Assembly: GCA_963556495.2 (NCBI GenBank)
Contig: OY747713.1
Location: 29,095,461-29,159,460 of the forward strand
Reading direction: 5' to 3'
Length of the DNA: 64,000 nucleotides
Source of the DNA: Valencia hispanica
Taxonomy: Eukaryota; Chordata; Actinopteri; Cyprinodontiformes; Valenciidae
Shown: one piece after another, positions 24,381-35,074 of the stretch
Layout of the letters: each line of letters opens with the position of its first letter
Numbering within the stretch: position 1 is the first letter of the stretch
The notes under the pieces: model-generated
What the model was told of the DNA's origin: nothing
What the model saw: the letters and a program-made list of their open reading frames with translations, nothing else
Database searches by the model: none
Made by a program: the position numbers and the translations under genes

Positions 24381-25522
24381 TAATGCAATAAATATTTTTT
24401 TATTATCATTATTGTTATTGAGAGTGGTTTAAATAACTTATGCTATTTTTTAATAAAATTGGAATAATAATATGTATTTCTAAAAAATCATACTCCTTTT
24501 ACATTTTCTTTTGAGTGATGGATATCTTATTTCCTCATCAGAAACAATTTTTTTAGTTGAAAGAAAATAAATCTGCCAGTGGTGTGAATAATTTTGGGTT
24601 TAACTCTGACTTAAACTGTAAATTGGAATCTTTGCTGGGAATGATGGTATGATTAAAAAAAGCAGGGTGGCTGGTTGGTAAACATGTATCTCAGTTACAT
24701 ACTGAACCCTTTCCAAGTATTTTTCATGAAGTGAGCATATACTACATGGGATTTTTTATTCATTAACTTTTAAAAGCCCTGAAAAAGTAAACAAAGTAAA
24801 AAACTTATTTCTCAAAGTTTTATGCTATTTTATTGTAAGGCTTATTTACAGAACTAGTCCTTCAAATTTGCTTTGGTTGCAGCTGTTGAAATTAGTAGTA
24901 TATGCTGGTAAGAAGGCAATTAGTGTTAGGTTTCAGCACATTTTATGCTTGGTTAAGTTTCTATGTGTGGTTGTAGATGTTTCTAAAGAATATAATTTGC
25001 AGGGCAAAAAAAGATCCTTTTTTCTTGCCCACCAAGTGACAAATAACTTACTGAGCTATTTTCCTAGACTATAACCACAAAAGAATGAGGATGCTTATTA
25101 ATATTTTCAGATTTGAAGGTTCACACAAACTGTTAAAGAGTCCTTAAAGGTCACAAATACGTTGTTCATACGTGGTTCCTCTAAAATGTTCAAGATGTAT
25201 CTAAACTTTCAAAGCTGTTTTTTTACTAACATTTGAGCTAAATTAAAATGGTGCTTTGTTCTTACACTCACATTATAAACCAATAACTGGGTACATTTCT
25301 CTTTTTTGAATCAGTATAGTTATGACTGCTTTATACCAGAGAAAGGGATATATTATTTTCATTTATTAAGATTGTTCGCTGCATGTAAACATTACTTACC
25401 ACTAAAAGCACAAATCTCACAAAAGAAGCTGGCATTTTGAAGCAAAATCCTATTAATGTTGTATTTAACTCTCACAGAAGGATTTTATGTTGACTGTGTT
25501 TTTGTCATCTTTGTCATTACAG
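24381..25522. other. intron just upstream of the gabbr2 exon
   Basis: AT-rich. No repeat recognised. It ends with the polypyrimidine tract tttttgtcatctttgtcatt before the acceptor AG. Confidence 0.7.
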
Positions 25523-25693
25523 CTGTCATTTGCAGCAACAACCCCGGTTCTGGCAGACAAGAAAAAATATCACAACTTCTTTCGCACCGTTCCGTCCGAT
25601 AACGCTGTGAACCCAGCAGTGGTCAAGTTTCTTAACTACTACAACTGGAGCCGCGTGGGGACCCTCACACAGGATGTTCAAAGATTCTCTGAG
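25523..25693 (+). CDS. gabbr2: gabbr2 exon (Venus-flytrap domain, N-terminal lobe)
   Basis: Internal coding exon of GABA-B receptor subunit 2, the obligate heterodimer partner that couples GABA-B receptors to Gi/o. The 57-codon translation starts [16 protein letters not shown], continues [18 protein letters not shown] and ends [14 protein letters not shown], which matches the vertebrate GABBR2 ectodomain and not GABBR1, whose matching stretch is quite different. The acceptor is a pyrimidine-rich tract ending cattacAG at 25521-25522. The donor is gag/GTCAGT at 25694. Both ends are phase 0. The segment lies in the extracellular Venus-flytrap fold, roughly the third coding exon by analogy with mammals (inferred). 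The open frame upstream to 25487 is intronic read-through. Oddity: the NYYNWSRVG stretch creates an N-W-S glycosylation sequon at a position where, as I recall, mammals have QWKR. Confidence 0.95.
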
Positions 25694-26569
25694 GTCAGTG
25701 CTTTGAGTGGGTTCTTTATATAGACCACATTATAGAGATTAAGCCTGAACAAGTACAAGACTTCTACACTACTTTAACTTCAGTAATAAAATGCTGAAGT
25801 TTAACTTTTTTACTAACAATTTTTTTTTCTTGGTTAGTTTTTTTTATTTATTTTGAAATTAAAGATATGTGTATATTCTGACAGTTTACCAACAACTTAC
25901 CAACACCTTGTGTAGAAAGAAACATAGCAAACAATAGTGACAATAATATTGCCCTTCTATAACCTGAGTGTCAAAAAAATTGTTAAACAGATTTTTCTTC
26001 CAATAAATAAAACCTCAGTTAACTAAGTTCTAAATGAACAAATTCCCTAGAATAAGGCCAAATAACTAATTAGCAAGCTCTTGGCTCAGCTTTAAAAAAA
26101 CAGATCCTTGGATCCAAGATGAGGTTTTAAGTGTCAAAGACCTAAAAGGAGAGTCCCTGCATCTGTTTGGATATCTCTTCTATCAAACCTTAAACATCTT
26201 AAAATACAAAGAAAGTTCATCTGCCCACCACTAAGGTCATACATTTTTCTACTTGAAGCATTTTCTTTAACAGCAACCCTGCAGAGTCTAATTTGCATGA
26301 TTTTCTAAAGCCTTAATGTTTTCTACTGCCAAAAGCAACATTTTCCTAAGTGGAATGTTGTTCTTCATTTATATGTATTTGCCTTCCTAAATTCTTCAAG
26401 TCAAAATAATTGCTAGGAATTGGCCTGTTGGTTTTTCTCGCAAGATAAAGTTGGGGCCTAATATTGAAAAGGTAATTTTACTTTTAGAGCATCTTTTTTC
26501 CTAACTAATCCCCCATCATATGCAAATGTCCCTTACGTCTTAGAGATGTAAAAAGAGAAGCTGTTTTAT

Positions 26570-26960
26570 AGAGATGTGTATTGGTAAAAATGTGGCTATA
26601 CAATAAGTATCACAATACAGGGGAGACGATACGATATATTGTGATACTATGAGTAAGACTATATATTGTGATTTGTAAAACTGAATTTAAGTGTAGAAAA
26701 ACTGTCACGGCATTCTAAACATTTCAACCTGTGTCATACTTAACACATCCAGTTTTATTGCTAGATCTAGTTGATCCACTGCAATGAAGAAGGTAAAAAA
26801 AGGCCACAAACTGCCGGTCATACTTTTAATTCAGTCATCATTAATGGTTCCATATAAATTCTTAACAAAAAAGAAATCTATACATGCTTTTGAATATCAA
26901 TACAATATTGTGACATGAAATATATTGGTGTAACGGTAATTTCTTACATCCCTACTGTTT
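26570..26960. mobile_element. probable non-autonomous hAT-like repeat
   Basis: Left end tagagatgtgtattggta and right end gtaatttcttacatcccta are imperfect inverted complements. The body contains gatacgatatattgtgatact repeats (gata/tatc-rich), a composition seen in a common fish repeat. Target duplication not established. Confidence 0.5.
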
Positions 26961-27261
26961 TAAGTAAATAACATATTTACATTTGAAAATTTTTGAAAAA
27001 TGAAATCACTATTTTTTTTTTTGGTGGGTGGGGTGGGGTAATTCTTTGGCATGTGTGTCACTTCTTAGAAATGCTGCATGTACATTGCATAGGCACTCCC
27101 CCCCACTAATTTTCTATTATGCCAACATACCAATGACCAGATCTCATGACCATATCTCCGTATATGGCATACAAATGCTTTGTCTGCACTGAAGAAGATT
27201 CTCTCACCTTGTCATGCTGAATGCTTAAAGTTGCAACAAAATTACCTAATTTCTGACTTTC

Positions 27262-28880
27262 TAGTTATTTAATCTAATAATGGCAATTGACAGCAGTTAT
27301 ATACTCTATAGAATATTAAACTTAAAAGTGGCAAGGCTCTAGGGGTGGATGAAATTCGCCCGGAGTTCCTCAAGGTTCTGGAAGTTGTGGGGCTGTGTTG
27401 GTTAACGCGGCTCTGCAGTTATGCGTGGACATCGGGGGCGGTTCCCTTGGATTGGCAGACCGGGTTGGTGGTCCCCCTATTTGAAAAAGGGGACCACAGA
27501 TTATGTTACAACTACAGGGGGATCCCACTTCTGAGCCTCTTTAGTAAGGTCTATTCAGGGGTTCTGGAGAGGGTGGTCCGATGAATAGTCGAACCTGGGA
27601 TCCAGGAGGAACAATGCGGTTTCGTCCTGGCCGTGGAACACTGGACCAGCTCTACAGCCTCAGCAGGTTCCTGGAGGGTGTGTGGGAGTTCGCCCAATCG
27701 GTCTACATGTGTTTTGTGGACTTAGAGAAGGCGTTCGACCGTGTCCCTCTGGGAGTCCTGTGGGGAGTACTCCCGGAATGTGGGGTACTGGGCCCCTCGA
27801 AACAGGCTGTTAGGTCCCTGTACGACCGTTGTCAGAGATTGGTGTCAGAGCTTGGTTCCCATTGCAGTAACTTGGGCTCGTTTCCGGTGAGAGTTGGACT
27901 CCGCCAAGGTTGCCCTTTGTCACCGATCCTCTTCATAACTTTTATGGACAGGAGTTCTAGGCGCAGCCAAAGTGTTGAGGGGGATACGTTTCGGTTGCCT
28001 CATGATCTAGTCTCTGCTTTATGCAGACGATGTGCTTCTGTTGGCTTCATCGGAACGTGATCTACAGCTTTCGCTGGAGTGGTTCGCAGCCAAGTGTGAA
28101 GCGGCTGGGATGGGAATCAGCTCCTCCAAATCCAAGATCATGGTCTTGAGCTGGAAAAGGGTAGGGCGCCTTCTCCAAGTCGGGGATGAGGTCCTTCCCC
28201 AAGTGGAGGGGTTTAAGTATCTGGGGGTCTTGTTCACAAATGAGGGGAAAATGGAGCAGGAGATCGATAGACGGATTGGTAGGGCAACTGAAGTTATGCA
28301 GGCGCTTTACCGGTCTGTTGTGGTGAAGAGAGAGCTGAGCAGAAAAGCGAAGCTCTCGATTTACCAGTCAATCTACATTCCTACCCTCATCTATGGTCAC
28401 GAACTGTGGGTGGTGACTAAAAGAACGAGATCACGGATACAAGTGGCTGAAATGAGTTTCCTCCGCAGAGTGTGTGGGCTCTCCCTTAGAGATAGCTCAG
28501 TCATCCGGAGGGGGCTCAGAGTAGAGCCGGTGCTCCTCCACATCTAGAAGAGTCTGTTGAGGTGGCTTGGGGATCTGGTCAGGATGCGTCCTGGACGCTT
28601 CCCTGGTGAGGTGTTCCGGGCACCCCATTTCCAACCAGGAGGAGGGGAGAGGAAGACCCAGGAGACGCTGGAGGGACTATGTTTCTCGGCCTTGCCTGGG
28701 AAAGCCTTGGGATTCCTACAGAGGAGCTGGCCCAAATGGCTGGGGAAAGGCTGGGTCTCTTTGCTTAAGCTGCTGCCCCTGCGACCCGACCCCGGATAAG
28801 CGGAAGAGATGGATAGTTATTTCATCTAATAATGATTCAACAATTGAGATCAGTTATATATTCTATATAATATTAAACTT
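27262..28880 (+). mobile_element. Rex3-type (RTE clade) retrotransposon, 5'-truncated, with long target duplication
   Basis: Body 27324-28813. It carries part of the reverse transcriptase and the C-terminal region, ends cggataagcggaagagatgg, and lacks the 5' half. It is flanked by near-copies of one host sequence: 27262-27323 and 28814-28880 (tagttattt.atctaataatg ... cagttatata.tctata.aatattaaactt), a target duplication of about 62-67 bp with an apparent 4-bp length difference and a few substitutions. The tggcagaccgggttggtgg and ggttgccctttgtcaccg segments correspond to the conserved sites used to identify Rex3 in fish. Confidence 0.9.
27333..28790 (+). pseudogene. Rex3-type reverse transcriptase remnant
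   Basis: Reading frames 27345-27584, 27581-28060, 28032-28547 and 28567-28800 join by frameshifts. Motifs in order: WTSGAVPLDWQTGLVVPLF, NYRGIPLLSL, FRPGRGTLDQLYSLS, CFVDLEKAFDRVP, RVGLRQGCPLSPILF, then an intact YADD box at 28020-28031 followed by VLLLASS, then EGFKYLGVLF, the KRELSRKAKLSIYQS region and a C-terminal RWRDY. An in-frame stop lies just before the YADD segment and another after VEPVLLHI. The endonuclease is absent. Confidence 0.9.
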
Positions 28881-30560
28881 TCAGTCTGAGATGGTCAAGT
28901 CAACAGTGAGGATGGAAAAAGAAAATCAAATGTTGAGACCTCTGGAAAAGCCACTTAATCTGTTCTAAGATAGAAGCTCACTTTACATTCTCAACCCTTC
29001 TACCCAGTACCAATGCAACATAAAAAACAGCAACATACATTTTTCATAAACATGATAGCAGTTGATGTTTTATTAATTGTGCCTAATTTTTTCATGTGTA
29101 AACCTATGTAAGATGCATTTTTCAGCTTATACATAGCAATATAATAAACAGTGTGTCAGCAGCATAGGTGGCAAAAATTTCTCATATGGATTTTGTATTT
29201 TTCTGATTATGCTTATGGAATACTTCTAAAGGACTGTTTCCCAGATTTAGAGATGATGTTGTTTACCTAACAGTTTGTGTCTCTGTAGATCCAACTCTAA
29301 GCAGTGTGGATTTTGTTAAAGCCAGAACAGTCTAACTCATTTAGACCTGATGCAACATATGAGTAATTCAGTTTTCATTGCAAGAGAATGCCTTAGGTGT
29401 GAATAAGTTAACTTATTAGAGCTTTTTTTTCTCTCATTGCACCTCTATATAGAAGAAACATTTTCAAATGTTATTAAGGTGAAGCATTGCATCAATATTA
29501 TAGGCCTGAATTTATTACATTTACGAAGATGTTTTGCCTTAAGGTGATTCACCAACTACAGGTGCAGGGACCACACTAATTATTTATACTTTTTATAACT
29601 TTCATTAAGATACAGTACTGCCAATATGATTTGACTGGGGGGGGGGGGGGGGAGTCATTCACATTAAATACATAGTTGATATTATTATTTTTTGCCTACA
29701 TGACACAAAAAACTTGGTCTCTTGAGAGTTTTATGAGATTAAACACACATGAAACAAACGATGATCATTAAATGTGGGAAATCTTTACTTTTTATATAAT
29801 GATGATTACAAATAAACAAACCTCCAGAAAAATTATATATTTTTTTACTGTAAAATAACTACCGACTTATTTCAAAAATGCTATCATGCTTTTCACTAAC
29901 CATCTGGAGAACAGATTCAAATTTTCTGAATTTCATTTCCTTCTCAAATTTTATATTTGGCTTACTGATAATTGTTGCTTTTAATAAGCTAGTTCCGTAA
30001 TAGTGTCTCCTGAAGATACTGTTTTAGTCAAAACCACCCAACCTAACAGAAAGTCAAGACCAAGACTCTCAGGGAGGGAAGATCAAGTAAGTAATGTGCC
30101 TCCAAAGCCAAGATCAAAGCAATGCAAAATCAGTTTTATGAAAAATGCTGTAGTTGTTCAAAGAACATCTGAATTTTACAAGTTAATAAATTCATTTGTT
30201 GCATTTGGTCTTGAGATCAAGACCAGTCTCAATCCGCACAACCCAGAAAGACAAAAGTGAAGGATCCAATCATAAAATGAAGAAACCAAAATGGTAAACA
30301 CAACCTTATTTAAAGAACAAAACAAGAGTTTAACCACAAGCATTGCTGGAATATGAAAAATAAGCTTGCTAGATAAAGATATGTAGTTTGCAAAATGGAA
30401 ATAGTCATTGGTATGATGATCAAGTAATAAAGTAAAGACATCCAATGACAACAGAAAACAATGAAATCCAAAGACCACTATTCAACTGGAAAAAACCTTA
30501 CTAAGTGAAGCTTCACAGTGAGTTTTAAAGGTGATATAGCAGGGTTTTTACTGAATGTAT
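28881..30560. other. intronic sequence, no gene seen
   Basis: AT-rich, with a 16-nt G run at 29637-29652. No domain or repeat recognised. Confidence 0.5.
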
Positions 30561-32790
30561 GTTGTGAAAAAAGAGGAGTGAAGATTAGTTGCAGCAAAAC
30601 AGAACACGTGTGTAATTGATAGGGGCATGAATGGAATAATGACATTACATGGAGGAAAAGTAGAAGAAGATGGTAGAGGACTTTAAGTACTTAAGGTCAA
30701 CGGCCCAGAGCAATGGACAGCATGGAGAAGAGTTGAAGAAGGGTGTGCAAGCAGATTGGAATGGATGGAGAAAAGTGTCAGGTGTGATGTGTGATAAAAA
30801 GGATAGCAGCCAGAGTAAAACCAAAGGGGTACAAGACAGGAGTGAGACCAGGTTTTAGACAGTGCCAACGAGGAAAAGACAGGATTCAGAACTGGAGGTT
30901 GCAGAGCTCAAGATGTTGAGATTCTCTTTGGGAGAGACAAGGATGGATAGGATCAGGAATGAGCACATCAGTGTTACAATAAAGCAGAGAGCCTCCGTCT
31001 CACTGGGCAGAAAACAGAAAACAAATTAAATCTGCTTACTGCACAACTGCTTACGTTGTAAACAGATGGACTATTTAGGTGACAGGAAAACAGGAATGCA
31101 GGAACTTTTGTTGTCTTTGATCCCCTGTGTTAAAACAGGTTGGTAAACATAAGGTGACCTTTTTTGTCCTTAAAAAAACAGGAAATATTAGAGAGATACT
31201 AAGATTCTAGAAAAGAAGACCTATGTCTCAATTAATCTGCTAATGGATTTTTGCAAGCTCAACTCGCACACTTAAAGCGCAACTCACCCCCAAATCAACT
31301 TTTTTGCTGATAAAGTGTATAAATGAGTGTCTAATAGTGCTATCTACATGTTTAGTCATTATTTTTTGTATTTTAGTACATTTTAGTAAAAATATTTTTT
31401 TTAAACCAAAAACCATTAGTGGAGTGCCTTTTTCAGGTTAAAACTTTATACTGCACTTGAATTTGAATCGGGCATCGCTACTGGCTCATCTTGGGTTTCT
31501 GACGTCAGCAGGGGGAAACTGACGACAGCCTTCCTGCCGCTGTGGAGTATAAAACAAGCCCAGTCTAGGCCACACCTCGTTTACAGCGTTTATCAGATTA
31601 GTGATTTGTTAGCTTAGCATTTAGTTAGATTCTTTAGCATAGCCTTTCCTCCTGACATCTACGCATTACCTATGACAAGGGATGAACTGATATCAGTAAA
31701 TGGATAGTGAAATCAAGGTTAGAGTTATTTTTAGTGCACTTTGATTTATTTGATTTTTTTGCAACATACATTTTCTGTTGCAGACAATGAGGTACAGCGG
31801 CCGCAGGTGCACCTTTTGAGGCAGAGTCACACGATAATACTCGAGATAATCTAAATTTAGCTTTGGCTAAAAACAATGTACCACTCAGAGATGGGTGCCA
31901 TTCTATGCCGCGATGGCGGTGCAGGCTCGGCACCTGTGGCTCCCGGCAACTCACGAGCCATCGGGTCGAAATGATATGGCCCAGTGCCACTCGGAACCAC
32001 AGAACCTTCCTCTCTTTCCTCTGGTAAAAGAGGTGGAGAGAAATCCTCAACTTCAAATTTGCCTCCGTCTTAGGCAATGAAGCTTGCGTCGCTATTGCTC
32101 TCCATCCTTCTGCCACACATAGGTGCCGCAGCAGCTCGGCTGTCAACATGTCAATCACAGCGCAGACCATACCCAGAGCCCCCCGCATCACTGGTCCACT
32201 AGGCAACGCCTCATTTTGAGACACTTTTCAAACAGGAAATGTAGGTGGAGTTTTAACTCTGATAGGGGATGAGTTACACTTATACACGTATAGTTCACAC
32301 ACTAAATGGAACACTTCCTATCATTTAAAGCCATCTGGCTACACATTGAATTTACAGTTAACACAGCAGGATAAGCTCCTTCCTCATGTGTTAGGAGGAG
32401 CCCAGAAGTAGGATATATATTTCAGATGTTTCTATGTTTTTATCGCTTTCTTTTCCACGCTATATTTTATGTAGGACTGAGGTCCAGCGCTGCTATTGTA
32501 CCATCTACTACGAGCCTTAATTTAACCTGGTTACATTTATTGAGAAGTATTATGCGTTTTTGTGTGTGAGGCTATGTTACTGAGTTAAAAGAACCGGTAC
32601 ATGTTATCAGAGAGACTGCATATGTTAGGTATTTTGGAGATAAAGTCAGAAAGGCCAGACTGAAATAGTTTGGACACATTCGGAGGAGAGTAAATGATTA
32701 TATCGGGAGAAGGATGTTGAGGTCCGAGCCACAGAGCTGGAGGCAAGAAGAAGACCAAAAAGAAGATATATAATTGTGGTGTGAGAGAAC
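30560..32790 (+). mobile_element. RTE-type retrotransposon fragment, split by inserted DNA
   Basis: First part 30565-30975: KRGVKISCSKTEHVCN, then VEDFKYLRSTAQSNGQHGEELKKGVQADW and NGWRKVSGVMCDKK, all typical of the C-terminal half of an RTE-clade polyprotein. Second part about 32598-32780: RETAYVRYFGDKVRKARLK, stop, FGHIRRRVNDYIGRRML, the expected continuation. Roughly 1.6 kb of foreign DNA lies between. Only the C-terminal third survives, with stops. It is a different RTE lineage from the Rex3 copy. Confidence 0.75.
31276..32280. mobile_element. probable TTAA-type non-autonomous element inside the RTE fragment
   Basis: Left end AGCGCAACTCACCCC and right end GGGGATGAGTTACACT are inverted complements with a few transitions. 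The left flank is TTAA; the right flank reads TATA, perhaps mutated. It has the same AG-start terminus style as 12253-13200 and 16912-17509. The 184-codon minus-strand open frame at 31670-32224 shows no domain I recognise and probably reflects GC-rich non-coding sequence. Confidence 0.55.
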
Positions 32791-33335
32791 AGAAGTTAGT
32801 TCATTCCTTTGTTTTTAGTTTTTTAGTGGTGATAATGACAAGCAACCATAGGCAAAGGAGTCTGGCATTAGTATACAAATTGTATGTAAAATTTTAAGTA
32901 AGATGTATTAAATAGAACCCTGTAAACCTCAAATAATTCTTATATTTGCTCTTCAAAGAATATTACTCCAGGTATCCCATTCTGTGCATGGATTAATTTA
33001 GCTCTCTAGTGTTCCTGTTTACAGCCACTTGAATTATGCTGTATTGATAGCGTCTAAACTCCTACTTCTGAGAGAACATGAATCAACCTTTAAGATCAAA
33101 GCTGATGGTTACATTGAATTAAGAAATTGGGTATTCAGAAATAATGTGGATCACCTCTGATGCAGATACAGTTTCAGGCTAGAGGAAAATTTTCTCTATA
33201 AAACTTTCTGCCATCAATCAGTTGTGCAGTTAATTTGTCTCTACTATTAAATCAGCAGAATGCAGCATAGATTTTTAGGCAATGGCAGACATAATCATCA
33301 CCATTAGTACTGACTCAGCACTTGTCACAATCATA
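32791..33335. other. intronic sequence, no gene seen
   Basis: No gene or repeat recognised. Confidence 0.5.
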
Positions 33336-33339
33336 ATCA

Positions 33340-33640
33340 ATTCAGTTCAGTTTAAAAATACTTTATTAATCTCAAACACAAATTAAATGTTGTAACTCAT
33401 ATTATTGAAGTTTTTTCAAAGAGTTGCTGTATATTGTGATGGCTGTGGGCATGAAAGACCTCCTGTAGGAGTCTGTATTTCAGCGGTTCTGAAGAAGCCT
33501 CTGATTGAAGACACTCTGTGGTTGTATAATTGTCTAATGAGGTGGGTGCTCAGGGTTGTCCATGAAGTTTGTTTTATAAAGAATCCTTTCTTTACACAAT
33601 CATCTCCAGAGCAGAGGCAGCCTTATCATTGTTGACATGG
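33340..33640 (-). mobile_element. Rex1-like LINE 3' fragment
   Basis: The plus strand begins aaatactttattaatctc (a reversed polyadenylation-type end), followed by gatggctgtgggcatgaaagac, ctcctgtaggagtctg and gggtgctcagggttgtccatg. These blocks resemble the 3' part of fish Rex1 elements on the minus strand. No open frame of meaningful length. Confidence 0.6.
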
Positions 33641-35074
33641 AAATATGTGCTAAAGTTATTTGACATTCTGGAAATTTTAAGAAGTGGGGTTTTTCGGTCT
33701 GATTAGTACTTTTGAATTGCCAAGAAAACTCTATTATTGTTATCAAACAAATTAGCCATAACATTATGACCATTTGCCCAAGAAAGTACAGGTCACTCGC
33801 TTTGTACAATAGTACAACATTAACTTTTCAATGCATAATGTTAAGGATCTCCGGAAGGCGTTTTTATGAAAAACTTCCACAATATACCTGCAAGTAGACC
33901 TCCTTCTAGACCTGTCTCACAAGTCGACGACTTTAGATGGCTAGATTCTATGATGGTGCACAGTTTACCAAGGCAATAGTTGTAAGAGTGTATTGCTGTA
34001 AGTTCTAACCCCCTCTTTACAACTATTTGGCAACTTGGCTTTATGACTACCTCCCATAGCAGTTCAGAGGTTAATTAAACAAACTTATTTCTGGCAAGTT
34101 TAGAGTCTTTTTGAGCCATTCCTATAGACAATTTATGGACTGCCCATTGCTGTTTTTCAAACTGGTTGCTGTTGTGATGATGTTAACATATAGGGGGAAG
34201 GGGATGTGGGGTGTGAGTTCCAGGGTTAGGGTTTCAGTAAGGTATCCCCCATTGCCTGGCGGTGGCCATAATGTAAAACAGTCAAACATTATTTATGCAT
34301 TTAAATTGAATCCCTATTATAGCATAAACCATATCACATATCTAAATGTTGCTAAATAAAATATATGATAGACATATTAAGAGAATAAATAACTACAATA
34401 AACGTTATGAAAATTTGCTTTACTGTTAAAATAGTAGAATGTTGGAAAGGAGAGTATGTATGAGAAGTCTCATGATAGTCTCATCTCTTGGAGAGACAAA
34501 ATCCCTTTGTAACTCTTCTCCTGAAACCACCAAGGGGCTTAGGACAGGAGGAAGACAGACAGTCTGATTCAATCAGCCTAACACGAGATTGGCCTCTAAT
34601 TCACATTTACAAATATTCAAGTGTCTCTTCCACACCTCATGGTGCTGTCTTCTGTCAAGTTCAAAGCTTGCTGTTCTGCAGTTTGGAAACTCTGCACAAT
34701 TTTACAAATTGTTGATGAAAATATTTAAGGTTTTGTTTTGATCTAGGCATAAATAAGAATAAAATCAAGAGAAATAAGGTTTTGCTAAAATATTTCTCTG
34801 CACACTAGTCAATATTTACTTGAAATTATTTAATTTTTATCATTCACATTTTATTCTAATGTGGATATTTTAGGCAGTTGCAGTTATAGCAATCAAATCA
34901 CTCATCAATCTGATGAGTGTAAAATGCATCCTTTTTTCTTTAATTCAGACATCAACAGAATCACCAGTTGAAGGTTTTAATGTTGCTTTGTCTTTGAAAA
35001 TGTAGTTTGCCGTATGTATGTATGTATGTATATATATATATATATATAAAATACTTTTCTTAGTTACTTTATAC
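33641..35074. other. intronic sequence, no gene seen
   Basis: Contains a (TATG)n/(TA)n microsatellite at 35012-35048 directly before the LINE at 35075. Confidence 0.55.

Noticed and set aside
25523..25693. Assignment to GABBR1 instead of GABBR2
   Set aside because: GABBR1 has a clearly different sequence in this part of the flytrap domain; the [23 protein letters not shown] and TQDVQRFSE segments are GABBR2.
31670..32224. 184-codon minus-strand open frame as a gene
   Set aside because: No recognisable domain, no splice context, and it lies between the inverted ends of a non-autonomous transposon in GC-rich sequence.
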